46,012 nt of DNA from CAYXDO01 sp964463485 (GTDB lineage Bacteria; Myxococcota; Kuafuiibacteriia; Kuafuiibacteriales; Kuafuiibacteriaceae), in contig CAYXDO010000084.1 in NCBI GenBank assembly GCA_964463485.1, positions 1 through 46,012 of the forward strand, in the 5' to 3' direction. Position numbers and translations under genes: made by a program. Positions 18,401-27,816 of this stretch are shown one piece after another. Position 1 is the first letter of the stretch. Every line of letters begins with the position of its first letter. Below the pieces are notes generated by a model. The model did not search any database. It was not told where the DNA came from and saw nothing but the letters and a program-made list of their open reading frames with translations.

Positions 18401-19191
18401 GAAGGAGGGACGGCGGCCGGCTTGGACTCGGACCTAGGGGCCTTCTTGGGATCGTCGCCGCGCTCTGGAACCCGCGCGTTTTCGGCGCTTTCGGAGCCGC
18501 TGATTCGCTCGTCCGAGCTGCTCTCCGGTTTCGGGCTGGTCCCTTCGCCCGCACGCATGGGCGCGCTCTCGCGCGCTTCGGCTCCCGCGCCACGATTCGC
18601 CGGGGCGGCGTTTGGCGGACGACGCGCCGCCTCCGTGATCGGTCCGCGGGCGGCCTCGGGTCGTCGGGCCGCACCCGAGAGTGACTCGGGCCGACGCGCG
18701 GACGACGTCACGGCGGCCGGCGGGCGACGCCCGAGCTCGGCAGGAGCGACCGAGGGCCGTCGCTCCTCGTCGGGACGCCGCGCAGAGGACGCGGGAGCTC
18801 GCGGCTCTTCGGCCCTTCGGCCCATCCCGGTGGTAGCGGCTGGAGGCGTGCGCCGCGCTTCCTCTGACCCCGCGCGCGCGCGGCCCGGTGGAGCGGCAGA
18901 CGGCCTCGCGGGATCCGCTCGGACAGGATCCGCTCGGACAGGATCCGCTCGGACAGGATCCGGTCGGACAGCATCGGCGGGCATGTCGCCGAGGCCCGGC
19001 TTTCGAAGACTGTCTGGCCTGCCTCCCGGCACCCGGCGGCCTACGGGGGCACCACGCCGAACGCCGGACTGCCCGCGCGGCGCAGCTACACTTGGTCCGC
19101 GAGGGAGAACGGCGAGGAGGGACGCCCCGCAATCAGGGCACGCGGCCGCGGTCGGGGCGCCAATTTCTTTTCCGCAAGACGGGCACTTCAT
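15439..19191 (-). CDS. Zinc-ribbon, membrane-anchored TPR protein
   Basis: The start at 19191 (MKCPSCGKEIG) was chosen because it begins exactly at a zinc ribbon: C3, C6, C18 and C21 form two CxxC pairs. The product has 1250 residues. Residues about 35-430 are a low-complexity Pro/Ala/Arg/Glu-rich linker containing four DPVRA-type repeats. A membrane helix (about 442-464, HIIGFGGLAALFAVGLVTSY) follows, so the zinc ribbon is cytoplasmic and the rest is outside. Residues about 500-1240 are TPR repeats, with clear units such as ALDVYREAAAIDGNSPKPYI. This architecture is common in Myxococcota and fits a scaffold linking cytoplasmic signalling to the envelope. It is divergent from the HEAT/pseudokinase operon, 87-96 bp away. 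Confidence 0.8.
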   Translation of the reverse strand: MKCPSCGKEIGAPTAAACPDCGASLLAVLPRGPSVAAPRGQSGVRRGAPVGRRVPGGRPDSLRKPGLGDMPADAVRPDPVRADPVRADPVRADPARPSAAPPGRARAGSEEARRTPPAATTGMGRRAEEPRAPASSARRPDEERRPSVAPAELGRRPPAAVTSSARRPESLSGAARRPEAARGPITEAARRPPNAAPANRGAGAEARESAPMRAGEGTSPKPESSSDERISGSESAENARVPERGDDPKKAPRSESKPAAVPPSKSAELRTEGSAVALPGTAHRPRTGSGNVPVFGASKPRVTAKVDLADLDALMNPEPPAPPPIEAKPEEPPPPIGEADPKAARKKKALDLDDGLDLDAGPGDEPPRANPPGRATPVAPRGASPDASFAAELAATKEPEAEVAVEEANPANNEPTAPAPRAEALVDGLDASDLKPPFFLVYRRHIIGFGGLAALFAVGLVTSYWLNMGWFFSKSIEATVDQSIQDNSDLRGGAESLVRKVKAESAQDVIDRGTYESFRSAIAALTGQPSSKPTLVKVLGLAHLIYGDAFPRKDFTAKLAELPLEAAGADAAKARAIAALFDGDGEAATQALAPIQPSFATDKEGLVILALAEVQTTTVGRALETIDRALVIDSKYPFAWMSAGRLLRRSDPALSAELFAKAVFSEPRFATAATVAADLYGTLGRPGDRLKMLAAAADGSREGLPPDRRGAVNFEAAIAFEDAARPAQMARFAGEAYELEPRRTESLLLLARAHAEMGAGDLAEKVVGRAMTGPARSAADVPALTARAEARFAQNELAKAFTDIDAAKALAPKVALPFFVEGKLNLKLGKLSAAKNAFAAAAAKEGTSLDKLRAQIWRIRTELDLGEIEGAREAAGKLVAADPSDVNALLILGECQRRRGELSSARKTFLTARDLDPEDHRSRLGLAATLRDLAANHPKPRARPEFYEAEAICIDLQRTVSNSQEVLSECGRVLEVAGRTEAALDVYREAAAIDGNSPKPYIAMAGALMSQKEPESGRARAMLDEAIKRAPNDPDIQYWLGRIELLDGSPEKAREAFENAVKGTRTRAEFHLWLGRALKKQDRMLEAVSEWEQALAQNINDIASIRELALAARDQNAFGRAMSLLERYKKALPEDQTIWRDIGETLQMMGKDAESLSAWKKVLDAFPGDPTALLRIGGIEARRSNSTEAVSYFERALTESEDNTATQGEAVCLVALARTKDRKVMLEKCVKHPKAPEDLASSAKKALETH
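18911..18970. repeat. Four 15-bp tandem repeats encoding DPVRA
   Basis: The unit GGATCCGCTCGGACA is repeated three times exactly, followed by one copy with a single change. On the minus strand it encodes the pentapeptide repeat DPVRA in the disordered linker of the zinc-ribbon/TPR protein. Copy number may vary between strains. Confidence 0.9.
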
Positions 19192-19269
19192 CCTGGGCCG
19201 CCACCACCGTTCTCCATCACATCGGCGCTGTGAGCAAGCCCGCACACTCCCCATGCCGCCGGCCGGTTT

Positions 19270-19282
19270 CTGTATAGAATGC
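19270..19282 (+). promoter_or_regulatory. Possible -10 region of the HEAT-repeat operon
   Basis: The 87-bp region between the divergent starts is short. A TGTATAGAAT stretch at about 19271-19280 is the only AT-rich, -10-like sequence in it. No convincing -35 was seen. If used, transcription would start at or just before the ATG at 19288, giving a leaderless or very short leader mRNA. Confidence 0.25.
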
Positions 19283-19287
19283 GCGCC

Positions 19288-21039
19288 ATGTCCGGACCCG
19301 AACGCCCTGGGGCGTCCCAGAAGCTCGTCGCCGACGTCGAACGCCTTTGCCAAGGCTTCGCCCGCGCCGTCCGTGTGCGACCCCGTTATCGCCGGGCCGA
19401 CAACGAAGTCGTCCAGGGCATGATGAGCGCGCTCCTTCGGAGCCTCGAGCAGATTCAGCGCGCGCGTCCCGAGCTCACCATCCGAGTGGGCCCGGATCGC
19501 TTTTACTTCGAGGGCCACGTCGTCCTCGAAGAATCGGACCCGAAGGTGTCGATTCCTTTTGCCTTTTTCAGAGACGGACTTCGACGCCTAACGTTCAAGC
19601 AGGGCCTGAGCTACGAGGAGCTCGATGCGCTCGTGCTCGCGACCGCCGAAGGCAGCGCTTACTCCGGTCTCGGCGACGACATCGTCTCGGCGCTGTGGCA
19701 GCTCCGCTTCGAGAACGTCGAGGTCGCGGTCGTCGACACCAACATCGTGTCCGCGGCACGAGGCAGGGCCGGCGTCGAGACGCGCACCGCGTTCGACACC
19801 GAGGCGCAGTCCGACGACGTGCTCATGGCGATCTCAGGCACCGAAAATCCGGACATCGCATCGGTGCCCGTCTATCCGAAGGCCCGCAGCGAAGCCGCCG
19901 AGCTGATCGCGCAGGCGCTCGAATCGATCCCACCTGACGCGCCAGGATACCACCCTGCGATGCCGCAGGATCGGCCCGCCTATGCCGATGAGGTGATCGA
20001 CGAGGCCGTAGAAGAGGAGTCCGAGCACATCGAGTTCCGGCTGATCCAGGCCGCCCTCGACACGCTCGCGCGTGATCTCGATCCTGCGCTCGCCGAGCTC
20101 GTGACGCGCTCGATGCTCGACATCTTCCTGGCGGCGGTCTCAGCACACGAGTTTCGCCGAGCCGCTCGCATCATGGCCAACGTGCGCAGGCTGGGCGACA
20201 CGCTCTCGGACATCGTGACGCCTTGGGTGATGGCCGCTTCAGGCCACGAGACGTTGCGCAGCGCCGTGCTCAACACCTTGGTGTCGTCGAGCGACGAAGC
20301 CACCAGAGAGCTCGCAATCCTCGCCAAAGCCTGTGGGCCGGCCGTGCTGGGACCGCTGATCTCCGCCTACGGCGAGCTCGCCGATCCCTCCAGCCGACGA
20401 ACCCTCAGCGACCTCATCGTCAACGTCGGCGTCACCGACCCCGGGCCGATCCAAGACCTCTTGATGAGCGACCAAACCTTCCAGGCCCAAGAAGCCATCT
20501 ATCTGTTGGGCCGAATCGGGGGCCCGCGCGCTCAAGCCGTGCTGCGCGAGGCGAAGAGCCATCCTAATCCCGCGGTGCGTTTGTCGCTGTTGGAGAACCG
20601 CGGCATGCTGACCGAGCACGAGTCTTTCCCAATCGCCATGGGCTTCCTCGAGGACCTCGATCCGAAGGTCCGGGCTCGAGCCGCTGAGGTTCTAGGGACC
20701 GCGACCGATCCGCGCGCGGTGTCGGCGTTGTGGAAAGCCGTGGAGGTCGACACCTTCGCGCTCGCGCCCCGCGAGGTGAAAGAAGCCTTCCTCACGAGCT
20801 TCGCGCGCCTCGCCGGCGAGACCGCGTTGACGACGCTGACCGAGATGATCAAACGCGGCGAACGGTCGGGTGCGAGCAAAGACGCCGAAGATCTCGCGGT
20901 CGCAGCGGTGAAGGCCCTCGAATTCATCAAGACTCAGGAGAGCGTGAAGCTGCTGAAGAAGCTCTTCGTCGCGAAGAACGCGCGGATCCGCGATGGCGGC
21001 AAAGAGGTCTTTCGCAGGCTCCAGGAGCGGCACGGATGA
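19288..21039 (+). CDS. HEAT-repeat protein of the signalling operon
   Basis: The ATG at 19288 (MSGPERPGASQK) is preferred because a -10-like box overlaps the alternative ATG at 19279; the product has 583 residues. The N-terminal 130 residues include the strands LTIRVGPDRFYFEGHVVLEE, a short domain that also recurs in modified form at the N terminus of the next gene. The C-terminal half (about residues 330-580) is a series of HEAT-like helical pairs with many conserved Leu/Ala positions, for example DLDPKVRARAAEVLG followed by DPRAVSALWKAVE. It is likely a cytoplasmic scaffold. The stop overlaps the next start (ATGA), so the two products are probably made together and may bind each other. Confidence 0.75.
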   Translation: MSGPERPGASQKLVADVERLCQGFARAVRVRPRYRRADNEVVQGMMSALLRSLEQIQRARPELTIRVGPDRFYFEGHVVLEESDPKVSIPFAFFRDGLRRLTFKQGLSYEELDALVLATAEGSAYSGLGDDIVSALWQLRFENVEVAVVDTNIVSAARGRAGVETRTAFDTEAQSDDVLMAISGTENPDIASVPVYPKARSEAAELIAQALESIPPDAPGYHPAMPQDRPAYADEVIDEAVEEESEHIEFRLIQAALDTLARDLDPALAELVTRSMLDIFLAAVSAHEFRRAARIMANVRRLGDTLSDIVTPWVMAASGHETLRSAVLNTLVSSSDEATRELAILAKACGPAVLGPLISAYGELADPSSRRTLSDLIVNVGVTDPGPIQDLLMSDQTFQAQEAIYLLGRIGGPRAQAVLREAKSHPNPAVRLSLLENRGMLTEHESFPIAMGFLEDLDPKVRARAAEVLGTATDPRAVSALWKAVEVDTFALAPREVKEAFLTSFARLAGETALTTLTEMIKRGERSGASKDAEDLAVAAVKALEFIKTQESVKLLKKLFVAKNARIRDGGKEVFRRLQERHG

Positions 21040-24000
21040 AAACACCAGAAGTCTTGATCGACACCTCGCTCGCGTTTCTCGACAGCCTGCTTGCGTCAGT
21101 GGGCGGCAGCGAGAACCTCGAAGCGCTGACTGGGCTGGCCGCCAAGGCGTTCCAGGCTGGTGAAGGCTTCGCGATCCAATTCGTGGGTAAGAGCGCCTTC
21201 GTCAATGGCCACCGCCTTCCTCCAGAGGCGGACGTGGTCGAGCCGCTCCGAGCTCTCTTCGATCGGCGCGACATTCAGGCCGTCGAAATCGTCAAGCCGC
21301 CGGTGCAGCAAGGGATCGCTGGGCTCATTCGCTATCTGGCCGACCCAAAAGCCTCGGCCGCGCCTTTGGCGCAGCTTGGGTTCACCGTCGTAGAGGTTCG
21401 TGAACGAACGGACGAGGCCGATGAAGCGAGGCGAGCGAATCCAAGCGCGTTCGCGCTCGGCTGCTACGGCCGTCTGTTGCTCGCGGTGCGCGAGCAATCC
21501 GAGCGCATTCGTGACTCGGTGGAGATCGACTGGGCCGCACAGTCGCGCCCTCCGCCCAAGGTGCGCGCAGTGCGCGTCGTCCAAGAGCTCGTCCAGATCG
21601 CAGGAGAGCGGCCGGAGCTGCTGTTGCGGTTCGCGTCCAGCCACGCGGGCGCCCGCCCAGAGGAGCTCGTCGCCGCCAACACCTGCGTGCTCAGTGTGAT
21701 CATGGGTCGCGCGCTTGGCTTGTCGCAGAAGGACTTGGTCGACGTCGGTGTGGCCGCGTTGTTTCACTCGGTGGCACAACCCAAGCGCGGCGACGACGAG
21801 CGCGCGATCGCGGATCACTCTTTCGCGCGTATGTTGTCGGAGAGCCGCTTGTTCGTCGCGAGCTTCCTTCGATCGGTGATCGTCGCGGAGCAGCGCGCCC
21901 TCGAAGGCGAGCAGCTCCCATGGGGCAAGCCGCGCGCGGCTCCGCACATCTACGCGGCGCTCGTGCGCGTTGCCGCCGCGTTTTCGGCCAGGGTGGGCGG
22001 CGTCGTGAAGAGCAAAGACGGTCGTCGAATTCGGCCGCCCGAAGCGTTGCTAGAGCTGGCGACGGCAAGATCGCCGCACGATCCGGACGCGCCCGGCTAT
22101 GACCCGCGCTTCGTGGACTTGCTGGCCAACTTGTTGCGCTGCTTTCCGGTCGGCATGGAGGTCGTGCTCGACGACGACACTCGGGCCATCGTGATCCATC
22201 ACCGTCGCGCCGCGGCCTGGGACAAGCCGCTCGTGCACAACGGCAAGAAGTTGATCGACCTCTTCGAACAGCGCCGCTCCATCAAACACTCCGTGTCGTT
22301 CGTTGGCTTAGAGCCAGAACTGGTTGGCACGATCGATCCGAAGTCGATCAAGATCCCCGAGCAGCTCAAGCCAGAACCGGAAGCCAAACCTAAGCCCGAT
22401 GACTCCAAGCGGATCGCAGAGGCGAAGAAAGCCGAGGAAGCGAAGAAGGCCGAGGAGGCGCGAAAGGAAGCCTTGCGACGGGCTGAGGAGACCCGACGCA
22501 TCGAGGAGGCACGGCGCGCCGAAGAAGAGCGCGCGGAGGCCGTTCGAGAGGAAGCGAGGCGGGCCGAGGCGCGCAGGGTCGAAGCCATCAAGAAGGCCGA
22601 GGACGCCAAGAGAGCGGAGGACGCTCGACGGGCCGAAGAAGCGAAGCGGGCCGAAGAGGCCAAGCGGGCCGAGGAGGCTCGGCGAGCAGAGGATCTCAAG
22701 AAGGTCGAAGAGGCCAAGCGCGCGGACGAGGTGAGGCGTGTCGACGAGGCGCGGCGTGCCGAAGAGGCTCGGCGAGCGGAGGAGACCAAGAAGGCCGAAG
22801 AAGCCAAGCGAGAAGAGTCGCGGCATCTCCTGCGACGCGTCGAGGAAGCCCGGCAGATCGCCAAGCGCGCGGAAGAAGCTCGGCGCGCTGAAGACTCCAA
22901 ACGCGCCGAAGAGACCAAACGCGCACAAGAGGCCAAGCGCGCGGAAGAGGCCAAGCGCCCTGAAGAGACCAGACCGCACAAGAGAGCCGACCTGCCGGCA
23001 CCTTACTCCCCTCGGCCTCTCGACCTCACGCCTCCCTCGGTCCGAGGCGACACCGCGATTCAACGCGACGAGGACAGCGCAAAGGAGCCCCTGTTCCGGC
23101 GCCGCCGCGTCGACCCGATTCATCGTCCTTGGGCCGACAAGCCCGATCAGGCGGACGCTCCGGCCCCAAGGCGCGGGGACACTCCGTCGCCTCCCCCGCT
23201 GCGGAGCGACGTGCCCAAAGAACCCATGTTCGACGGATCCGGTTTCGAACCGCCAACTCCAGGATCGAACGAGATCGGCGACGACCTCTTAGAGGCTCTA
23301 GGGCGTGACGGATTCGTCATCGTACAAGCAGGCGCAGCCGCGCGCCCGGCGACGCCCTCGCCCCTCGAACAAAGGGTGCTCCTCGAGCAAAAGGTGCCCG
23401 ACGATGCGGTCGAGCCTGCCGATCATGCCGACGAGCCTGAGGAGACCCTCACCGAGATCGCCTCGCTTCGAGCGGTCCGTACGCAGAGCGCTGCGCGTGC
23501 GGCCTCCCGCGTCGAGCCCAGCAGGTCGACCCCGGCTTCGGCGAGCCTCGCCTCCCTCGACGATGAGGAGACCGGCGCCACAGTCCAACCGCTGAGAGTC
23601 GACGCGGTCTCCGAAGCGAAACACGCGAGCCGAAAGACCCCTCCTCCGAACATCGAGGCGGTCGCGGGTGAGCTGCTCTCTGCCTCGGCCTTTGCGGGCG
23701 AAGCTTCCGCTGTGATGCTCGCTCCCGAGGATGTCGAAGAGGTCGATCAGAAAACGAGCGCCGGTGAAGGCTCGCTCGATGAGTCAGACGCAGCCGCGCT
23801 GCGGAGTGAGCTCTCCGAAGACCTCGTGACGTATTCGGTAGCGGACGACGAGTCCGAGCGTCCTTCGGAGCCCGATGTTCCAAGGAGTGACCTCGCCGAC
23901 GACGAGACTCCCGACCCGGATGCCGAAAATCACCGCGAAGCTCTGCAAGACGACGAGTCCAGCCACGAGGGCGAGGCGGGGTTCAGCGACGAGAGTACGA

Positions 24001-25935
24001 TCGCGGCAGCAGCCGAGCCGGAGGCCGAGGTCGCTCCTGAGGGTCGACGCGAGCTGATCGAAGTCGGAGAAGACGAAGACGATGACGGCGAACGTGACCT
24101 CGGCTCGAAAAATTTCGCGGCCGAAGCGACGATCGAAAGAAAGGATGTCGCACTCATCGCTCCTTCACCGCTCGAAGCCGGCGCGGACGACCGCGACTCC
24201 GAGCCGGCGATGGCTTTCGGTGCCGAGGAGACCATCGGCGGATCGCTCGCCGACGAGCCCGAGGCTAACGTCGAACTGCACGACGTCGAACGGCAAGACG
24301 AAGACGAGCTCATCGCCTCGGCAGCGCAGGAACGGGACATCGAAGAGATCGACGCTTCCGAGCGGACGCCCGAAGCTGAAGCAGAAGTCCCAGGTTCCCA
24401 GGAGCTTCGAGCCGACGAGGAGATCCGCACCGATGAGCGCCTAGCGGCGAAAGTGGAGCCGCCGGCGGCCGTAGACTTCGACGACGACACCGGACCTGGA
24501 GCGGGGCGAGCGAGCTCGAGCGAGGCTCCGCGCAACCTGTTCGACGAGGACGCCGAACCGGAGCCTGATGTCGAGNNNNNNNNNNNNNNNNNNNNNNNNN
24601 NNNNNNNNNNNNNNNNNNNNNNNNNNNNNNNNNNNNNNNNNNNNNNNNNNNNNNNNNNNNNNNNNNNNNNNNNNNCCCGAGCCTGATGTCGAGCCCGAGC
24701 CTGATGTCGAGCCCGAGCCTGATGTCGAGCCCGAGCCTGATGTCGAGCTTGGGCCTGATGCCGATCGCAGCGACGACGAGTTGCTCGACCGGGGAGAGTC
24801 TGCGGAGGACGAGACGGAAGAAGGGGCCGAGCGAGGGGACTCGGACGACGGGATCGCATCGATGGTCTACAGCGAGGTCGACGACGGGGAAGCATCGATC
24901 GATTCGAGCGCACACGAGGCTCCAGAGGACGAGAAATCGGTCGCCGCGGCGCTTCCCCCGAAGATCTCACTCGAGACCGAAGGGGCGGAGGAGTCCGACG
25001 AGCTCGATGAGTCCGACGATGAGTCCGACGGGATCGATGAGTCTGACACCGCTGAGTCCGATGTGTTGGCGAGCTCGACGCTCGACATGCGCGCGGGCCA
25101 ACCGCGATCTCCTGTAGCACCTCGCAGCGATACGACGCGCACGCCGACGACCCGGTTCGGATACCGATTGGTCGGACCCAAGCGGCGCCTGCTCGGCTCG
25201 GTCGAGTTTCCGGCGCTCGATGCGGTGGGGCGTGAAGTCACGCTCTGCGTGCTCGACTTCGACGAGATCGACACCAGCGCGATCGGCGTGGATCGCCTGA
25301 CCGAGTTGTTCGAGGCGGAGGCGCAAGTGCTCGACGAGATCGCGCACCCATGCGCGCCACGGCTCATTCGGATGGGTCGGGCGGGGGAGAGTCGATACTT
25401 GGTGCTCGAACGAGCGGAAGGCAAGAGTCTGGCGGACGTACAGGGGCCAGTGGACCCGGAGCTCGCGCGCATGGTGACTCGCGCCATCGCGGAGGCTTTG
25501 GAGCACATACACACGCGCGGGTTCGTGGCTTGCGGGTTGCGAAAGGAACACGTGGAGCTCGTGGGGGGGCCCGCAGTGGCTCGGCTGACGCGGTTGTTCC
25601 TCGCCGTCGAGGCAGGAGAGACTCCGAACGCGCTGCTTCGCAGCCTCCCGTTGTCACTCCCTCCCGAGTATCTGTTCGGGGAAAAATACGATCAGAAGTC
25701 GGATCAATACGTGCTCGGCGGGATGTTCTACGAGCTCCTCACGGGCAAGCAGCCCTTCGAGAACAACTGGGTTCGACTCTCGAGCCCAGGGATTCGGCCC
25801 AAGCCTATCGCCGAGGTACGAAAAGGGATCCCGCCGAAGCTCGCCGAAGTCGCCTCGCGGCTGTTGGCAGATAGGCCCCAGGCAAGGTTCGCGAGTTGCA
25901 GAGAGGTCGTTCGGGAGCTCACCCGAGAAGAGTGA
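21036..25935 (+). CDS. Degenerate HD-GYP-like / coiled-coil / pseudokinase fusion, interrupted by a scaffold gap
   Basis: The start ATG overlaps the upstream stop by 4 nt. Residues about 1-130 repeat the upstream gene's N-terminal fold (FVGKSAFVNGHRLPPEADVV). Residues about 150-410 resemble an HD-GYP domain, with LGLSQKDLVDVG, then ALFHSVAQ (H244-S245 instead of the H-D pair) and a C-terminal CFPVGMEVVLDDDTRAIVI, so catalysis is likely lost. Residues about 455-660 are a long KAEEAKRAEEA coiled coil, followed by a Pro/Ala-rich and a very acidic region. The last 260 residues are a protein-kinase fold (LEHIHTRGF, KYDQKSDQYVLGGMFYELLTG) lacking the HRD and DFG residues (VACGLRKEHV in place of the catalytic loop), hence a pseudokinase. 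The 100-N gap makes the two halves appear in different frames. With a gap length divisible by three they form one protein of at least 1600 residues. Confidence 0.75.
24576..24675. other. Scaffold gap (100 N)
   Basis: Exactly 100 N, a conventional placeholder length. It falls inside an 18-bp tandem repeat, so the assembler most likely could not resolve the copy number. It breaks the reading frame of the surrounding gene artificially. Confidence 0.98.
24676..24747. repeat. 18-bp tandem repeat encoding PEPDVE
   Basis: Four copies of CCCGAGCCTGATGTCGAG follow the gap, and a diverged half copy (EPEPDVE) stands just before it at about 24555-24575. It encodes an acidic hexapeptide repeat in the linker before the pseudokinase domain. 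The true copy number is hidden by the gap. Confidence 0.9.
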
Positions 25936-25951
25936 CCACTCAGAGCTCGAC

Positions 25952-27385
25952 TCAGGGCGTCACCGTGCTCGTCGTCGATGCCGTGGACGGCGTCGAAGCT
26001 CCCAGACTCTCGACTCGCGGACCGCTGGATCTGACCACCGCGAGGACGGCGAGCACGATGACGAGCAGCGACCCGAGTACGATCAGATCACGGTACGACT
26101 TCGCCGGCGGTGCGGCGGCCAACTCACGAGCCGCGATGGCAGGACCGGCGCCCAACGGGCGAGCCGGCGGAGCGAGCGGGAGCGGCGGAGCGGCTTCGGC
26201 GGAGGCGACGCGCTCGGGCCGAATGGAGTCCACGTTGACACTTTCGATCACCGGCCTCCGACTGAGTCTGAATTCGGCGATCTCGCTGTCGATCTCGGGC
26301 GACCGGTCTCGCTGCAACGTGGGCTCGTCCCCTGACAGCCCCGCCAAATCGGGCTCCGTCGAGACGTCCGGCTTCGACGACGAGGGCGACGTGCTCGCAG
26401 ACGGAGGAAAGAGGTAGTCCTCTTCTCGGCCCGGCGCGATCAGCGTAGCTGCGTCGGAGACGAACGCGCCCAGCGCGTCGCTGACCACCAGCCCGAGGTC
26501 AGCGGTGCGACCGAGTCGATTCAAGGCCACGTCGAGCCGCGCCAGAAAGTCCGCCGAGTCCGGATATCGGTGCTCCGGAGCCGCGCGAACCGCGCCGATG
26601 ATGAGTGCGTCGAGGTCGGACGGGACATCGTTGCGATACGCCGAGGGCAGTATCGTTTCGGCCTTGGCGCTCGAGAGCAACATCTCGAAGACCGGCCCAG
26701 GGGGGACCAGCGGCCGGAGAGTGAGTGTCTCGAACAGCACCGCCCCGAGCGAGAAGATGTCGCTTCTGACGTCCGCCTTGCCGTCGACCTGTTCGGGAGC
26801 CATGAACCCAGGCGTACCCATCACCGCGCCGGCGACGGTCTCCCATCCCTTCAGCTCCGAACGACCAATGCCGAGATCGATCACGCGAACGACGCCGTCC
26901 GAGCCGACCATGATGTTCTTGGGCGCGATGTCGCGGTGTACGAAACCGATCTTGCGACCGTTTGCGTCGGTCGCATCGTGGAGCGCAACAATCCCTCGGA
27001 CCGCGTCGCGCACGATGCCCACGGCGGTCCCGAGCGCTGGAAGCGAGCCCCGTTCGCGCCACTTCTCGATCAGCACGGACAGCGGCACGCCGTCGATGTA
27101 CTCCATGGCAAGGTACACCGTCGGTCCGAACTGGCCCAAGGCATAGACCTGCGCGACGTGCGGGCTCCTGATCCGCGCGGCGACCTCGACCTCGTGGCGA
27201 AAACGTCTGATGACGTCGTCCTTGGCGAGGTGCGCATGGAGCAGCTTTACGACGAGCTGATCCGGAATGTTTGGGATCGGGTTGATCGGCTTGGCGAGGT
27301 AGACCGTTCCCATGCCGCCCTTGCCGAGCGCCTTCGTGAGGAGGTAGGGGCCAAAGACCGCGGGCAGAGCCTCCTCAGCGAGCAT
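25952..27385 (-). CDS. Hanks-type Ser/Thr protein kinase, membrane anchored
   Basis: The start is the ATG at 27385 (MLAEEALPAVFG), just before the glycine loop; the longer upstream ORF has no conserved sequence. The product has 477 residues. Kinase landmarks: GKGGMG (21-26), catalytic lysine K47 in VVKLL, a likely alpha-C glutamate E65, HRD at 150-152 followed by IAPKN, DLG at 170-172 (Leu instead of the usual Phe), and APE at 196-198. A Pro/Ser/Ala-rich linker leads to a membrane helix (about 430-451, LIVLGSLLVIVLAVLAVV) and a short outside tail. It is predicted to be active. It is convergent with the pseudokinase gene, 16 bp apart, so an active kinase and a pseudokinase scaffold are neighbours and may act on the same pathway. 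Confidence 0.9.
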   Translation of the reverse strand: MLAEEALPAVFGPYLLTKALGKGGMGTVYLAKPINPIPNIPDQLVVKLLHAHLAKDDVIRRFRHEVEVAARIRSPHVAQVYALGQFGPTVYLAMEYIDGVPLSVLIEKWRERGSLPALGTAVGIVRDAVRGIVALHDATDANGRKIGFVHRDIAPKNIMVGSDGVVRVIDLGIGRSELKGWETVAGAVMGTPGFMAPEQVDGKADVRSDIFSLGAVLFETLTLRPLVPPGPVFEMLLSSAKAETILPSAYRNDVPSDLDALIIGAVRAAPEHRYPDSADFLARLDVALNRLGRTADLGLVVSDALGAFVSDAATLIAPGREEDYLFPPSASTSPSSSKPDVSTEPDLAGLSGDEPTLQRDRSPEIDSEIAEFRLSRRPVIESVNVDSIRPERVASAEAAPPLPLAPPARPLGAGPAIAARELAAAPPAKSYRDLIVLGSLLVIVLAVLAVVRSSGPRVESLGASTPSTASTTSTVTP

Positions 27386-27570
27386 CGAGGACCAGGTTAT
27401 TTCAGCCTCCGAAATTCCCGCAAGCACGATTCGTCGACCTGCCCGAGGATCTGTCGAGCGAGCTTGGCCGAGCGAGCCTGAACTCGCGGGTTGAAATCGA
27501 GCCCGCGCCGTGATTGAAGTGCAAGCGGGGCTGCATGCCCCCAATCGACGATCGACAGGAAGGCTCTCCC

Positions 27571-27807
27571 ATGAAGAAACTCATCCCGACCGCGGCCGCG
27601 CTCCTATTGACCGGAGCCCTCGCCTATTCTTGCAGCTCCTCGAAAAGCGCCCAGCAGCCCGGCGACCAGGCCGCGAGCGGGCCGGCCGCCGAGGGCGAGC
27701 ATCCGAAAGGCGAGCATCCCGAGGGCGAGCATCCGAAAGGCGAGCATCCCGAGGGCGAGCATCCGAAAGGCGAGCATCCCTCGGCCGACGCAGGCACGAA
27801 GCCGTAA
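27571..27807 (+). CDS. Small lipoprotein with GEHP repeats
   Basis: The ATG at 27571 follows a purine-rich AGGAAGG at 27557-27563, and it starts a standard signal peptide (MKKLIPTAAALLLTGALA) with lipobox LAYSC, Cys 21. The mature part is only 57 residues and contains six tandem GEHP[KES] pentapeptides (27694-27783). One histidine per unit gives a regular His/Glu array that could bind metal ions. It is 78 residues long and very hydrophilic. It lies 9 bp before the transglutaminase-like gene. No family was recognised. Confidence 0.75.
   Translation: MKKLIPTAAALLLTGALAYSCSSSKSAQQPGDQAASGPAAEGEHPKGEHPEGEHPKGEHPEGEHPKGEHPSADAGTKP
27694..27783. repeat. 15-bp tandem repeats encoding GEHPK/GEHPE
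   Basis: Six 15-bp units alternate GGCGAGCATCCGAAA and GGCGAGCATCCCGAG, so the perfect period is 30 bp (three copies, the last ending in TCG). This alternation points to duplication of a 30-bp pair rather than of single units. Confidence 0.93.
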
Positions 27808-27816
27808 CACGCTCGA

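Noticed and set aside
17852..19423. Plus-strand ORF of 523 residues opposite the TPR gene
   Set aside because: It is Gly/Ala/Arg/Ser-rich without motifs and is the mirror of the low-complexity linker of the zinc-ribbon/TPR protein.
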